The translations under genes were made by a program, and so were the position numbers. The notes under the pieces were generated by a model. That model did not search any database. It saw only the letters and a program-made list of their open reading frames with translations, and was not told the origin of the DNA. From the NCBI GenBank assembly GCA_002412795.1, contig DHVS01000038.1:71076-135075 (forward strand): a stretch of DNA of 64,000 bases, written 5' to 3'. Origin of the DNA: a bacterium UBP2_UBA5202. GTDB lineage: Bacteria; Edwardsbacteria; AC1; EtOH8. This document shows, in pieces, positions 17,552 to 25,997 of this stretch (position 1 is the stretch's first letter; each line of letters starts with the position of its first letter).

Positions 17552-19564
17552 ATGAAAACCGCAAAAAATCAGACGCTGCTGCTGGCAGGGATCTTAACCC
17601 TGCTGTTCAATGCTCCGGCCCCGGCCCAGAAAATATCCCCGTCCCTGCAGCAGTCCATCAGCCGGGGCGTCAAGGGAGCGGAGTATGTCTGCTGGGTCAC
17701 TTTAGCCGACAAGCAGGGCTCGGCTTACAAGAACACACTGGAGAAAAGGTCTCTGGACCGCCGCCAAAAATTAGGCCGGGCCTTAAGCTATGGCGATCTG
17801 CCGGTCTCGGAAAAACACCTTGAGGCCATAAAAAAATCCGGAGCCAGGGTTAGGGTAATCAGCCCCTGGCTTAACGCCGTCAGCATTGCGGCCAGCGCCG
17901 ACCAGGTCGCGCAGCTTGCCCAGCTGACCTATGTCGCCAAGCTTGACCTGGTGGCCCGGTTCAAGGCCGAAGACGAGCTTAAAACCGCCAGGCCAATAAA
18001 CTCAAAATCACTGCCGGCCCTGGATTATGGTTCTGCCGAGGCCCAGATAAAACTATTGAACATAGACCAGCTCCACGCCAAGGGCTACACCGGCAGCGGC
18101 GTCCGGATCCTGATCATAGACACCGGTTTTGACCGGCAGCACGAAGCTCTCTTAAGGACCAGCGTGGTGGCCGAGCGGGATTTTCAGAGGACTGTCCCGG
18201 CACGAGACCAGTACGGCGATACCTTGTCTTATCACAGGCCGGACAGCATTACTTCCTTTGAATCCGACCAGGACACCAACCGTCAGCAGACCCAGCACGG
18301 CACCGGGATGCTCTCCATCGTCGGCGGATACAAAAGCGGTTCTTTGATCGGCAGTGCCTACAATGCCGATTTCGTGCTGGCCAAGACCGAGAAACTTACC
18401 GGCAGCGATTTTTACCTGGAAGAGGACTGGTTTGTGGCGGCCCTGCAGTGGGGAGACAGTCTGGGAGTGGACATTGCCACCAGTTCTTTGGGCTACCGGC
18501 AGTGGGGAGACACCACGGTCAGGTCCTCTTACACCTACAGCCAGATGAACGGCGATATTGCCTTTTGCAGCCGGGCCGCCGACAGTGCGGTCTCCCGGGG
18601 AATAGTGGTGCTGAACTCCAACGGCAACGTCAGCAACAACACCAGGCCGGATACCTGCATAGTGGCCCCGGCCGACGGGGACAGTGTCATCTCTGTGGGC
18701 GGGGTCTGGCCCACCACCAGGCTCTGGGCCAATCCGGCGGTCGGAGGGGGGGCCTCCACCGGCCCGGCGGCGGACAGTCTGATAATGCCAGGCGGCACAA
18801 CCATGATCCGCAGGATAAAACCAGACGTGGCCTCCGCCTGGCAGACGGCTTTTGCCAACAATATGGACACCGTAAATTACAGTCAGATACTTAACGGCAC
18901 CGGCACTTCGGGCGCAGCAGCCCTGACCGCCGGCCTGTGCGCCCTGCTGCTGGAATCTCACCCGGCCTGGGGCCCCAAACAGGTGATGGAGGCCCTTAAA
19001 TACAGCGGCAGCAACCGCTATACAGTAGAGACATATCTGGCCCATCCCGAAAGCATAGGGACCGATCAAAGTGAATTTGCCGCCATAGCCACCGGCCATA
19101 TTTACTATGGGGACAACACCGGAACCTTTCTGGACCTTTACGATGTTTATCGTATCGGCTGGGGAATTCCGGATGCGGTGGCGGCACTGAATTACACCGC
19201 GCCCGAAGTGGTGCTGCCGGAGATCGACCAGCTGCTGGATCCATACCCCAACCCCGCCAAGCCGGACGCTGCCGGGATCTACCTGCCGTATTTTCTGGCC
19301 CGGGATTCGTACAACGTAACCATCCGAGTCTATACTTTGGACGGCAGGATGCTGAGGCAGCTGGATTACGGCACCCAGCTGGCCGGTGAATATCCGGGAC
19401 AGCGCCAGCCCCGCCAGTCATCGCTGCCGGTGACCGGGGGCCGCCCCGGCGGGTACTGGGACCTGAAGGACGACAAGGGCCAGCCCGCGCCTTCGGGGCT
19501 TTACCTGGTGATACTTTCCACCGGGTGGAACCAGTCGGTCAGGAAAGTGGTGGTGGTCAGGTAA
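17552..19564 (+). CDS. Secreted subtilisin-like protease with sorting domain
   Basis: 670-aa S8 protease. Signal peptide about residues 1-26. A region resembling the pro-part of Bacteroidota subtilases (about 40-150) precedes the catalytic domain with Asp190 (IIDTG), His249 (QHGTG) and Ser453 (GTGTSGAAA). The spacing between His and Ser is long, as in the FCB-type branch. The C-terminal about 90 residues (DPYPNPAKPD...GLYLVILSTG) form a FlgD-like/type-IX-like sorting domain ending in VVVVR. A strong terminator follows. Confidence 0.9.
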   Translation: MKTAKNQTLLLAGILTLLFNAPAPAQKISPSLQQSISRGVKGAEYVCWVTLADKQGSAYKNTLEKRSLDRRQKLGRALSYGDLPVSEKHLEAIKKSGARVRVISPWLNAVSIAASADQVAQLAQLTYVAKLDLVARFKAEDELKTARPINSKSLPALDYGSAEAQIKLLNIDQLHAKGYTGSGVRILIIDTGFDRQHEALLRTSVVAERDFQRTVPARDQYGDTLSYHRPDSITSFESDQDTNRQQTQHGTGMLSIVGGYKSGSLIGSAYNADFVLAKTEKLTGSDFYLEEDWFVAALQWGDSLGVDIATSSLGYRQWGDTTVRSSYTYSQMNGDIAFCSRAADSAVSRGIVVLNSNGNVSNNTRPDTCIVAPADGDSVISVGGVWPTTRLWANPAVGGGASTGPAADSLIMPGGTTMIRRIKPDVASAWQTAFANNMDTVNYSQILNGTGTSGAAALTAGLCALLLESHPAWGPKQVMEALKYSGSNRYTVETYLAHPESIGTDQSEFAAIATGHIYYGDNTGTFLDLYDVYRIGWGIPDAVAALNYTAPEVVLPEIDQLLDPYPNPAKPDAAGIYLPYFLARDSYNVTIRVYTLDGRMLRQLDYGTQLAGEYPGQRQPRQSSLPVTGGRPGGYWDLKDDKGQPAPSGLYLVILSTGWNQSVRKVVVVR

Positions 19565-19591
19565 CCAGTTTTCAGGATATTTTGGGCAATA

Positions 19592-19625
19592 AAAAACCCT
19601 TTGGCTTAATGGCCAAAGGGTTTTT
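19592..19625 (+). terminator. Terminator after the second subtilase
   Basis: 14-bp stem (AAAAACCCTTTGGC with its complement) and a TTTTT tail. The dispersed 80-nt repeat starts 14 nt later. Confidence 0.92.
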
Positions 19626-19638
19626 AAAATCTGGCTCC

Positions 19639-19718
19639 CCAGATTGGTGACCCAGAGCGTACTTTTGTGGGATGAAACCAGGTTAGAGATGCGGCGGGTG
19701 ACCAAAGGCCGCACCAAG
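19639..19718. repeat. 80-nt dispersed repeat, copy 1 (possible structured RNA)
   Basis: Aligns without gaps to 30643-30722 at about 66 of 80 positions. Both copies keep TTGGTG near the start and CACCAA at the end, which can pair, and an internal 6-bp hairpin TGCGGC-N12-GCCGCA. A CCCA/TGGG pairing in this copy becomes CTCA/TGGG (a G-U wobble) in the other. Both copies lie directly downstream of a terminator hairpin. No known family recognised. Confidence 0.75.
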
Positions 19719-19803
19719 CTATGGTTGAAACCACAGTGCTTGAACTGGCACCAGGGGCAAGTTGGCAGGTTAACCATAAACAGATAAAAATAAAATATTG
19801 CCC

Positions 19804-19846
19804 TTGACAAATTGCCCTTATTAATGTATAATGATAATCATTATCA
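19804..19846 (+). promoter_or_regulatory. Fur-box-controlled promoter of the Fe-S operon
   Basis: Perfect sigma-70 promoter: TTGACA (19804-19809), 17 bp, TATAAT (19827-19832). A perfect 7-1-7 inverted repeat TGATAATCATTATCA (19832-19846), the classical Fur box core, begins at the last base of the -10 box and covers the start site. Iron-bound Fur would block transcription here, including that of fur itself. Confidence 0.92.
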
Positions 19847-19862
19847 ATATAAGGATGTTAAA

Positions 19863-20336
19863 ATGAGATGCCAAAGAGCTAAAGGCCAAGGGCCTTTTTG
19901 GCCGTCAAATGGCTGCGGAGCCAGGATGACTGCCCCCCGGCAGGCTATATTCCGCACGCTTCATGAAATGGAAGGCCATCCTACCGTGGATGAAATATTC
20001 GCAAAGCTACGACTTCAGTTTCCTGGGATTGGGCTGGCAACGCTTTATCGAAACTTGGAGCTGCTTCGCAGCAACGGCCATGTATCGGCTTTCGACTCAG
20101 GCGATGGAAAGCTTCGTTATGAGTTGAGGCAAAAGGCGGAGCGGCCGGGCCATCACCATCATTTGGTGTGCCGCAGCTGCCATCAGATAATCGACTATAT
20201 GAACTTTGAAAACGAGGAACTCGAGCTGGTCAAAAAGCTGGAGGTCCACCTTGTCCAAAAATACAAATATCAGGTAACGGATCACGATATCACCTTTTAC
20301 GGAACATGCCCGAATTGTTCAACCGAACGGGCATAA
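19863..20336 (+). CDS. fur: Fur-family metalloregulator
   Basis: 157-aa Fur-family repressor. A winged-helix domain (ARMTAPRQAIFRTL...HPTVDEIF...GLATLYRNLELL) is followed by the metal-binding dimerisation domain with GHHHHLVCRSC (about residue 100) and a C-terminal CPNC. The two CxxC pairs form the structural zinc site. The N-terminus (MRCQRAKGQG) is longer than in E. coli Fur. The ATG at 19863 is favoured by AAGGATG just upstream; an earlier in-frame ATG lies inside the promoter. It is the first gene of its own regulon here. A PerR function cannot be excluded, but the operator is Fur-like. Confidence 0.92.
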   Translation: MRCQRAKGQGPFWPSNGCGARMTAPRQAIFRTLHEMEGHPTVDEIFAKLRLQFPGIGLATLYRNLELLRSNGHVSAFDSGDGKLRYELRQKAERPGHHHHLVCRSCHQIIDYMNFENEELELVKKLEVHLVQKYKYQVTDHDITFYGTCPNCSTERA

Positions 20337-20363
20337 TAAACCAATAATTTTGGAGGTAAAACT

Positions 20364-20540
20364 ATGCCAAGAGGAGATGGAACGGGACCGCAGGGCAAGG
20401 GCTCGAAGACGGGCCGCGGGATGGGACGTTGCGGAGGGAAAGCGGCCCCAAAACCTACCGGGCAGGCCGGGAAGGTCAAGACCCTAAGGCCGGGTCAAGG
20501 CCGCAAAACCGGAGCAGGGCGGAACAAGAGCAGTAAATAG
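20364..20540 (+). CDS. Small DUF5320-like Gly/Lys-rich protein
   Basis: 58-aa basic protein. It begins MPRGDGTGPQGKG, the same start as the DUF5320 protein 28 nt downstream, and continues as a Gly/Lys/Pro-rich chain with one cysteine (about residue 23). A GGAGG ribosome binding site lies 8 nt before the ATG. DUF5320 proteins recur next to NifX- and MinD-type Fe-S genes, but their biochemical role is unknown. Confidence 0.8.
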   Translation: MPRGDGTGPQGKGSKTGRGMGRCGGKAAPKPTGQAGKVKTLRPGQGRKTGAGRNKSSK

Positions 20541-20567
20541 TGAAATTTAAACCAAGAGGAGGAAGAT

Positions 20568-20918
20568 ATGCCACGTGGCGACAGGACCGGACCCGCAGGG
20601 ATGGGGCCGATGACCGGACGCGCAGCCGGATTTTGCGCAGGTTTCAGTTTGCCGGGTTACAATAATTCCGGATTGGGAAGAGGCCCGGGAATGGACCGGG
20701 GTTTGGGCCGTGCCGGCGGAGGCCGGGGATGCAGGAACCAGTTCTATGCCACCGGGCAGCCGGGCTGGATGCGATTCGGAGGATACCCGGGATCAATCGC
20801 AGAGATCACTCCCGAACAGGAAAAGATCGTCCTTAAGAACCAAGCCGAATCTCTTCAGGTTGAGGTTGATGCCATCAGGAAACGGCTGGCTGAACTGGAG
20901 ACAAAAGGCAACAATTAG
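20568..20918 (+). CDS. DUF5320 domain protein
   Basis: 116-aa protein. The N-terminal signature MPRGDRTGPAGMGPMTGR is followed by a Gly-rich aromatic middle part with two cysteines and a C-terminal coiled coil (about residues 80-112, EQEKIVLKNQAESLQ). AGAGGAGG upstream. Such proteins accompany NifX/NifB-like and MinD-like ATPases in anaerobes. It is likely an accessory partner of Fe-S cluster ATPases, by context only. Confidence 0.85.
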   Translation: MPRGDRTGPAGMGPMTGRAAGFCAGFSLPGYNNSGLGRGPGMDRGLGRAGGGRGCRNQFYATGQPGWMRFGGYPGSIAEITPEQEKIVLKNQAESLQVEVDAIRKRLAELETKGNN

Positions 20919-20930
20919 CCTAAAAAGACG

Positions 20931-20961
20931 GCCGTTGCCGGCCCAATACAGCCGGCACGGC
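20931..20961 (+). promoter_or_regulatory. Intercistronic GC-rich hairpin
   Basis: Strong stem (GCCGTTGCCGGC with GCCGGCACGGC, one bulge) without a U-tract. It sits between the DUF5320 and CGGC genes and may stabilise or process the operon mRNA. Confidence 0.5.
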
Positions 20962-21047
20962 TGTCCTGATATCTGCAGCGAGTTTCTTTGGAGAAGGATA
21001 TTTATTTCAGAAGCTCAGTTAATAAAAAGAATCGAGGGGATAAAGCA

Positions 21048-21488
21048 GTGAAGATTGGCATAATAATCTGCGCCCGTTATAAAGACTGCGGCGGGGGAAA
21101 ATGTTTCCGTTCGGTACGGGAACGAAAAGGCGGGTTTGCGGTTTATCCGCCGGCCGAACCGTTGGAGATCGTGGGATATTCCAGTTGCGGCGGATGTCCG
21201 GGCGGCAATGTGGAATATGTGCCCGAAGAGATGGTGAAGAACGGAGCCCAGGCAATTCATCTGGCAACCGGGATGGTGGTGGGATATCCACCCTGCCCCA
21301 ACATCCGGCGGTTTAAGGCATTCATCGAACAGCGGTACGGAGTACCGGTGGCGATAGGGACCCATCCCATCCCAAAGAAATATATGGAGGTCCATCGAAA
21401 ACTTCCGTTCTGGCAGGAGACGAAGATGTCTGAGATTGTAAGGGCTTTGATGGATGAGTCTGAGGACATCAAAAAGGACTATGATTAA
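21048..21488 (+). CDS. CGGC-domain protein
   Basis: 146-aa protein of the CGGC family, a small putative metal-binding domain. It has an early Cys pair (ICARYKDCGGGKC), the signature SSCGGCPGGN (about residues 47-56) and a later PPCPN. The GTG at 21048 is preferred: GAGGGGA lies 7 nt upstream and homology starts here (VKIGIIICARY). An in-frame ATG at 20988 has no such support. Conserved cysteines and operon context suggest metal or Fe-S handling. Confidence 0.85.
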   Translation: MKIGIIICARYKDCGGGKCFRSVRERKGGFAVYPPAEPLEIVGYSSCGGCPGGNVEYVPEEMVKNGAQAIHLATGMVVGYPPCPNIRRFKAFIEQRYGVPVAIGTHPIPKKYMEVHRKLPFWQETKMSEIVRALMDESEDIKKDYD

Positions 21489-21522
21489 ACATCAGTTGAA
21501 ATATAAAGAAGGTACGGATATT

Positions 21523-21885
21523 ATGAAAATAGCATTCACCACTTCCGGTGATAATCTCGAGGCTTTACTGGACAGCCGGTTCGGCCGGGCGCCTAAATTC
21601 CTGATCTACGATCCGGAGACGAAAATAATCGAGGTTATCGACAACAAGCAGAACCTGAATGCGGTCCAGGGGGCAGGAATCCAGTCGGCCTCCATGGTGG
21701 CCCAGTCCGGGGCCCAGGTCCTAGTGACCGGGCACTGCGGGCCCAAGGCCTTCCAGGTGCTGAAAGCGGCCGGGATCAAGGTCTACAACACCGATGCCCC
21801 GACCGTGGCCGAGGCGCTGAAACGGTATCAGGCCGGTCAGCTGGCCGAAGCAAAGGACTCTGACGTCGAGGGCCATTGGGTTTAA
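21523..21885 (+). CDS. NifX/NifB-family Fe-Mo cluster-binding-type protein (first)
   Basis: 120-aa protein of the dinitrogenase Fe-Mo cofactor-binding family. It has the typical MKIAFTTSGDNLEALLDSRFGRAP start, the QSGAQVLVTGHCGPKA middle and an AGIKVYNTDAPTVAEAL end. The ATG at 21523 matches the family; the longer in-frame start overlaps the CGGC gene. No nitrogenase gene is nearby, so it probably acts in an ORP-like or general Fe-S role. Confidence 0.92.
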   Translation: MKIAFTTSGDNLEALLDSRFGRAPKFLIYDPETKIIEVIDNKQNLNAVQGAGIQSASMVAQSGAQVLVTGHCGPKAFQVLKAAGIKVYNTDAPTVAEALKRYQAGQLAEAKDSDVEGHWV

Positions 21886-21993
21886 GCCGTTTTAAAAAAC
21901 AACCTGCTAAAAGGAACTGCCATTGCGGGTGTTTGAAAAGTTGAACCACAAACCGGAATTTCACATTTCTACGGCATCTTACATGGTAAAAAC

Positions 21994-22833
21994 ATGATTA
22001 TTGCCATCGCTTCGGGCAAAGGCGGAACCGGCAAGACCACCCTGGCCGCCAACCTGGCAAAATCCTGGGAAGGGCCGGTCCAGCTGCTGGACTGTGACGT
22101 GGAGGAACCCAACGCCCACCTGTTCATCCGCGGCACTAAGCTTGAGGAAACATCGGTCGGGGTCCCGGTTCCGGTGATAGACCCGGCGCTGTGCAACCTG
22201 TGCGGCGATTGCGGAAGGTTCTGCCGGTACAATGCCATTGCGGTGGTCAAGCCCTTGCCCGTCATTTTTCCGGAGCTGTGCCACGGCTGCGGCGGCTGTT
22301 CCCTGGTCTGTCCCCGGAAAGCCATCAGTGAGAAACAGCGCCGCATCGGCGTGGTGGAAACGCTGGAATCCGGGGATATTATCCTGATACAGGGCAGGCT
22401 GGATGTCGGTGTATCATTGGTGCCGCCGCTGATCAAAGCGGTGAAGGCCCGTCTGGATCCCGCGCTGCCGGCCATACTCGACGCCCCGCCGGGGACCTCC
22501 TGTCCGGTGGTGACGACAATAAGGGGGGCCGATTACGTGCTGCTGGTTACCGAGCCAACGCCGTTCGGGCTGAACGATCTGGCTATAGCCGTGGACATGG
22601 TGAGGGAGTTAAAACTGCCGTTTGGGGTAATAATAAACAGAGCGGGTTCGGGGGATGAACGGGTCAACGTTTTTTGCCGGGAGCAGGACATTCCGATCCT
22701 GCTGGAGATACCGGATGACCGGAGGATAGCCGAAGCCTATTCCCGGGGAGTGCTGATGGTTGATGCCCTGCCTGAATACCGGAAAATGTTCCTGGGGTTG
22801 ATAGATTGCCTGATGAAAACAATCTCCAAATAA
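21994..22833 (+). CDS. MinD-type ATPase with inserted 2x[4Fe-4S] ferredoxin domain (first)
   Basis: 279-aa P-loop ATPase. The deviant Walker A GKGGTGKT starts at about residue 8. A ferredoxin-like insert holds two clusters (CNLCGDCGRFC and CHGCGGCSLVC, about residues 66-108). A DAPPGTSCP Walker B-type motif follows. This architecture is shared by the two ATPases of the Desulfovibrio orange-protein locus. Probably couples ATP use to Fe-S or metal-cluster transfer with NifX-like proteins. A second family member is at 25998. Confidence 0.92.
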   Translation: MIIAIASGKGGTGKTTLAANLAKSWEGPVQLLDCDVEEPNAHLFIRGTKLEETSVGVPVPVIDPALCNLCGDCGRFCRYNAIAVVKPLPVIFPELCHGCGGCSLVCPRKAISEKQRRIGVVETLESGDIILIQGRLDVGVSLVPPLIKAVKARLDPALPAILDAPPGTSCPVVTTIRGADYVLLVTEPTPFGLNDLAIAVDMVRELKLPFGVIINRAGSGDERVNVFCREQDIPILLEIPDDRRIAEAYSRGVLMVDALPEYRKMFLGLIDCLMKTISK

Positions 22834-22959
22834 AGCATGCGGCGGTGATTGCCATCGGATATAAAATCTGATCAACCGGGCTTTTCTGCTTGCAATAAAT
22901 GAAGGCGCAGGAAGAATATCCGCAAATTGCAAATGTTCAGGAAGTGAAGAGATAGTCCC

Positions 22960-23922
22960 ATGAATCAATATACATTCGGCCCGGTGCCGTCGCGCCGTCT
23001 GGGGCAAAGCCTGGGGATCAACAACATTCCCGCCAAAACCTGCTCCTATTCCTGCGTTTACTGCCAGGTGGGAAGAACCTCACAAATGCAGACCGACCGC
23101 CAGGCTTTTTATGACCCCACGTATATTTATCGGGATGTTCAAGCCAGACTGTTAAGAGCTAAAGAGACGACCGCGCAAGTCGATTATATTACCTTTGTTC
23201 CGGACGGCGAACCCACTTTAGATGTGAACCTGGGCCGGGAGATAACGCTCCTCAAATCGTCGGGCATTCCCGTCGGGGTAATCACCAACAGTTCGCTGTT
23301 GTATCTCGAAGGCGTCAGAGAAGAACTGGGCAAGGCAGATTGGGTCTCGTTGAAAGTCGATGCGGTACAGGATTCAGTCTGGAGGGCCGTAGACCGGCCC
23401 CACGGCTCCCTGGCCCTTGATCAGATTCTGGACGGCATTCTCAAATTTGCAGCAACTTACCGGGGGAAATTGGTAACCGAGACGATGCTGGTAAGGGGGC
23501 TGAACGACAGCCCCGGCTGTCTGGAGGAGACAGCCGAATTCATCGGCCGTCTGCGGCCCCGGACCGCTTACCTGAGCATCCCCACCCGTCCTCCGGCCGA
23601 ACCGGACATACAGGCCCCAGACGAGGCAGCGCTTAATACCGGGTACCAGATATTTTCCCGCAGCATACCGCGGGTGGAATACCTGATCGGTTATGAGGGC
23701 AATTCCTTTGCTTTCACCGATGACATCGAAAAAGACCTTCTGAGCATTACCTCCGTTCATCCCATGAGGGCAGAGGCGGTAGATGCCCTCTTGTCAAGGG
23801 CTGGGCGCTCGCGGGATGTGGTCAGCCGTCTGTTGGCCCGAGGGGATCTGGCGGAAACCAAGTACCAAGGGCATACCTTCTACCTGAGAAAGTTCAAAAA
23901 AGAACAGGAGTCTGCAATATGA
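22960..23922 (+). CDS. Radical SAM protein (COG0731-like)
   Basis: 320-aa radical SAM protein. The start TFGPVPSRRLGQSLGINN is typical of a COG0731 subgroup; the Fe-S motif CSYSCVYC gives Cys28, Cys32 and Cys35. The barrel contains FVPDGEPTLD and ITNSSLL. A C-terminal winged-helix-like segment (about residues 260-310) is present. The substrate is unknown; relatives sit near Fe-S assembly and metal genes. It overlaps the ZIP transporter start by 4 nt. Confidence 0.9.
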   Translation: MNQYTFGPVPSRRLGQSLGINNIPAKTCSYSCVYCQVGRTSQMQTDRQAFYDPTYIYRDVQARLLRAKETTAQVDYITFVPDGEPTLDVNLGREITLLKSSGIPVGVITNSSLLYLEGVREELGKADWVSLKVDAVQDSVWRAVDRPHGSLALDQILDGILKFAATYRGKLVTETMLVRGLNDSPGCLEETAEFIGRLRPRTAYLSIPTRPPAEPDIQAPDEAALNTGYQIFSRSIPRVEYLIGYEGNSFAFTDDIEKDLLSITSVHPMRAEAVDALLSRAGRSRDVVSRLLARGDLAETKYQGHTFYLRKFKKEQESAI

Positions 23923-24653
23923 CGCTCCTATTGATATTATTATTTACCCTTCTGGGGTCTGCCTGCTCGGCGGGACTGGCTGCGCTGGTTCTCCTTTTCA
24001 AGGGGCAACATCTGGCTCGCATCACTACTATCCTGATTCCCTATGCCATCGGGACGCTGCTGGGCGCTGCCTTTTTCGGCATGATACCTCATGCCCTGCT
24101 CCGGATTTCCAATGTGTCGGTTCTGTCAGCAATTCTGGCCGGGGTCATACTGTTTTATGTACTGGAGAAATTCGCCCTGTGGCGGCATTGCCACGAACAA
24201 CCCTGTGATGTTCACTCCCGGGCGGGGACGATGATCCTGATCGGCGATTCTATCCATAATTTCGTCGATGGGGTGGCCATTGCCGCCGCCTTCTCGGAAT
24301 CCGTCCCTTTGGGTATTGCCACTTCGGTGGCGGTGATAACCCATGAAGTGCCCCAGGAAGTCGGTGATTTTGCGATCCTGCTGGAGAGCGGTTATTCCAG
24401 GTCCCGCGCCTTTTGGTTCAATCTGCTCTCCAGCCTTGCCGCCTTGCTGGGCGCGGTTATGACCTATTTTCTTTTGCCGGCCGTACAATCGCTGGTCCCG
24501 TATTTGCTTTCGGTGTCGGCGGCAAGTTTTATCTATATTGCATTGGCTGATCTGGTGCCCGGCCGGCGGGCCACAGGCGGAATCAAAAGCCTGGCCTGGG
24601 AGTTGCCGCTGATCGGGCTGGGGATAGCCACCATTATTCTGTTGCGTCATTAA
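23919..24653 (+). CDS. ZIP-family divalent metal transporter
   Basis: 244-aa membrane protein with about eight hydrophobic segments. The ZIP metal-path motifs are HNFVDGVAIAAAF (about residues 112-124) and HEVPQEVGDF (about 147-156). It imports Zn, Fe or similar ions across the cytoplasmic membrane. Its position under a Fur-controlled promoter suggests iron uptake, but the metal cannot be read from the sequence. Confidence 0.93.
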   Translation: MTLLLILLFTLLGSACSAGLAALVLLFKGQHLARITTILIPYAIGTLLGAAFFGMIPHALLRISNVSVLSAILAGVILFYVLEKFALWRHCHEQPCDVHSRAGTMILIGDSIHNFVDGVAIAAAFSESVPLGIATSVAVITHEVPQEVGDFAILLESGYSRSRAFWFNLLSSLAALLGAVMTYFLLPAVQSLVPYLLSVSAASFIYIALADLVPGRRATGGIKSLAWELPLIGLGIATIILLRH

Positions 24654-24746
24654 AAATTGACGCACTTCTCTTGGCCGTCATTAAGAAGAAGCAATGTCTC
24701 TTACATCAGGCAACATAAATATTAATCAATAAATCAAAAGGATGCC

Positions 24747-25928
24747 ATGCACACAGCGGATAAGGGAATGAACACGAAATTGGTGCACGCCGGGATGGTC
24801 AAAGATCCCTACGGCAGCGTCGTCACCCCGATCTATCAGACCTCCACTTTTGCCTTTGACAACGCCCAGAACGGGGCCGACCGGTTTGCCAAGAAAGCCG
24901 AAGGCTACATCTACACCAGGATCGGCAATCCGACCGTGGCCGCGCTGGAGAAATGCATGGCCGAATTGGAGGAGGGGGCCGGCGGAGTGGCCACCAGCTC
25001 GGGCATGGGAGCGGTGATGACGGCTTATTTTGCCCTGCTGAAACAGGGCGACCACGTGGTCAGCACCGCCTCGGTCTACGGTCCCTCCCGCCTTCTGATG
25101 GAACGGCATTTTTCCCGCTTCGGCGTTGCCTCAACCTACGTGGATACCTCCGATACCGCTAATATCACCAAGGCGCTGCGGCCGGAGACCAAGCTGATCT
25201 ATATCGAAACCCCCTCAAACCCCATGATGCAGATAACCGACATCCAAGCCACGGCCGGGATCGCCCATTCACACGGGGCCTTGTTAGTGGTGGACAGCAC
25301 CTTTGCCTCGCCCTGTCTGCAAAAACCGCTGTTGATGGGCGCCGACGTGGTGCTGCACTCGGTCACCAAGTATATCAACGGTCACGCCGACCTGGTGGGG
25401 GGGATATTGGTCGCAGGTACCGCCGAGGTCTATGCCCGTTTGCGGGAGGCCATGGTGACCATGGGCTGCAACATGGACCCCCACCAGGCGTTCCTGGTGC
25501 ATCGGGGCCTCAAAACATTATCACTAAGGGTGGAAAGGGCCCAGCAGAATGCCCAGGCGGTGGCCAAATGGCTGGCGGGTCGTCCCGAGGTCGCTTGGGT
25601 CAGGTATATCGGGCTCCCCTCCCATCCGCAGTTCGAGTTGGCCCAGAAACAGATGCGGGGTCCCGGCTCGGTGATAAGTTTTGAGATGAAAGGCGGCTTG
25701 GAAGCCGGCCGGCAGCTGATGGACCGGGTGCATCTGGCGGCGCTGGCGGTATCGCTGGGCGGGGTCGAGACGCTGATCGAACATCCGGCCTCGATGACCC
25801 ATGCCGGGATCTCCCGGGCTGACCGGGAAACGATAGGCATCACCGACGGGCTGGTCCGGCTGGCGGTCGGGATCGAAGACGCCGAGGACCAGATAGCCGA
25901 CCTCCGGCAGGCCTTTGAGTCCCGCTGA
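24747..25928 (+). CDS. Cys/Met-metabolism PLP enzyme (methionine/cystathionine gamma-lyase type)
   Basis: 393-aa PLP-dependent trans-sulfuration enzyme. PLP lysine Lys208 lies in HSVTKYINGH; YTRIGNPTV and SSGMGAV form the cofactor pocket. It resembles methionine gamma-lyase overall, but the catalytic cysteine of the YGCT motif is replaced (VYGPSR), so cystathionine lyase or broader beta/gamma-elimination is equally possible. Release of H2S or methanethiol would fit a sulfur-supplying role in this Fe-S operon (inference). Confidence 0.88.
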   Translation: MHTADKGMNTKLVHAGMVKDPYGSVVTPIYQTSTFAFDNAQNGADRFAKKAEGYIYTRIGNPTVAALEKCMAELEEGAGGVATSSGMGAVMTAYFALLKQGDHVVSTASVYGPSRLLMERHFSRFGVASTYVDTSDTANITKALRPETKLIYIETPSNPMMQITDIQATAGIAHSHGALLVVDSTFASPCLQKPLLMGADVVLHSVTKYINGHADLVGGILVAGTAEVYARLREAMVTMGCNMDPHQAFLVHRGLKTLSLRVERAQQNAQAVAKWLAGRPEVAWVRYIGLPSHPQFELAQKQMRGPGSVISFEMKGGLEAGRQLMDRVHLAALAVSLGGVETLIEHPASMTHAGISRADRETIGITDGLVRLAVGIEDAEDQIADLRQAFESR

Positions 25929-25997
25929 GTGAGGGTTATGCATCATGCCTGCCATCATCTCCACGGGAATAAACAGTAATTTGTTTTATCGGTTAAT

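Noticed and set aside
18152..19099. 315-aa open frame antisense to the second subtilase
   Set aside because: Glycine/valine/histidine-biased translation typical of a GC-rich shadow; the + strand frame has a full catalytic triad.
19639..19718. A tRNA gene (ending in GCACCA-like sequence)
   Set aside because: No acceptor-stem pairing with a cloverleaf, no T-loop consensus.
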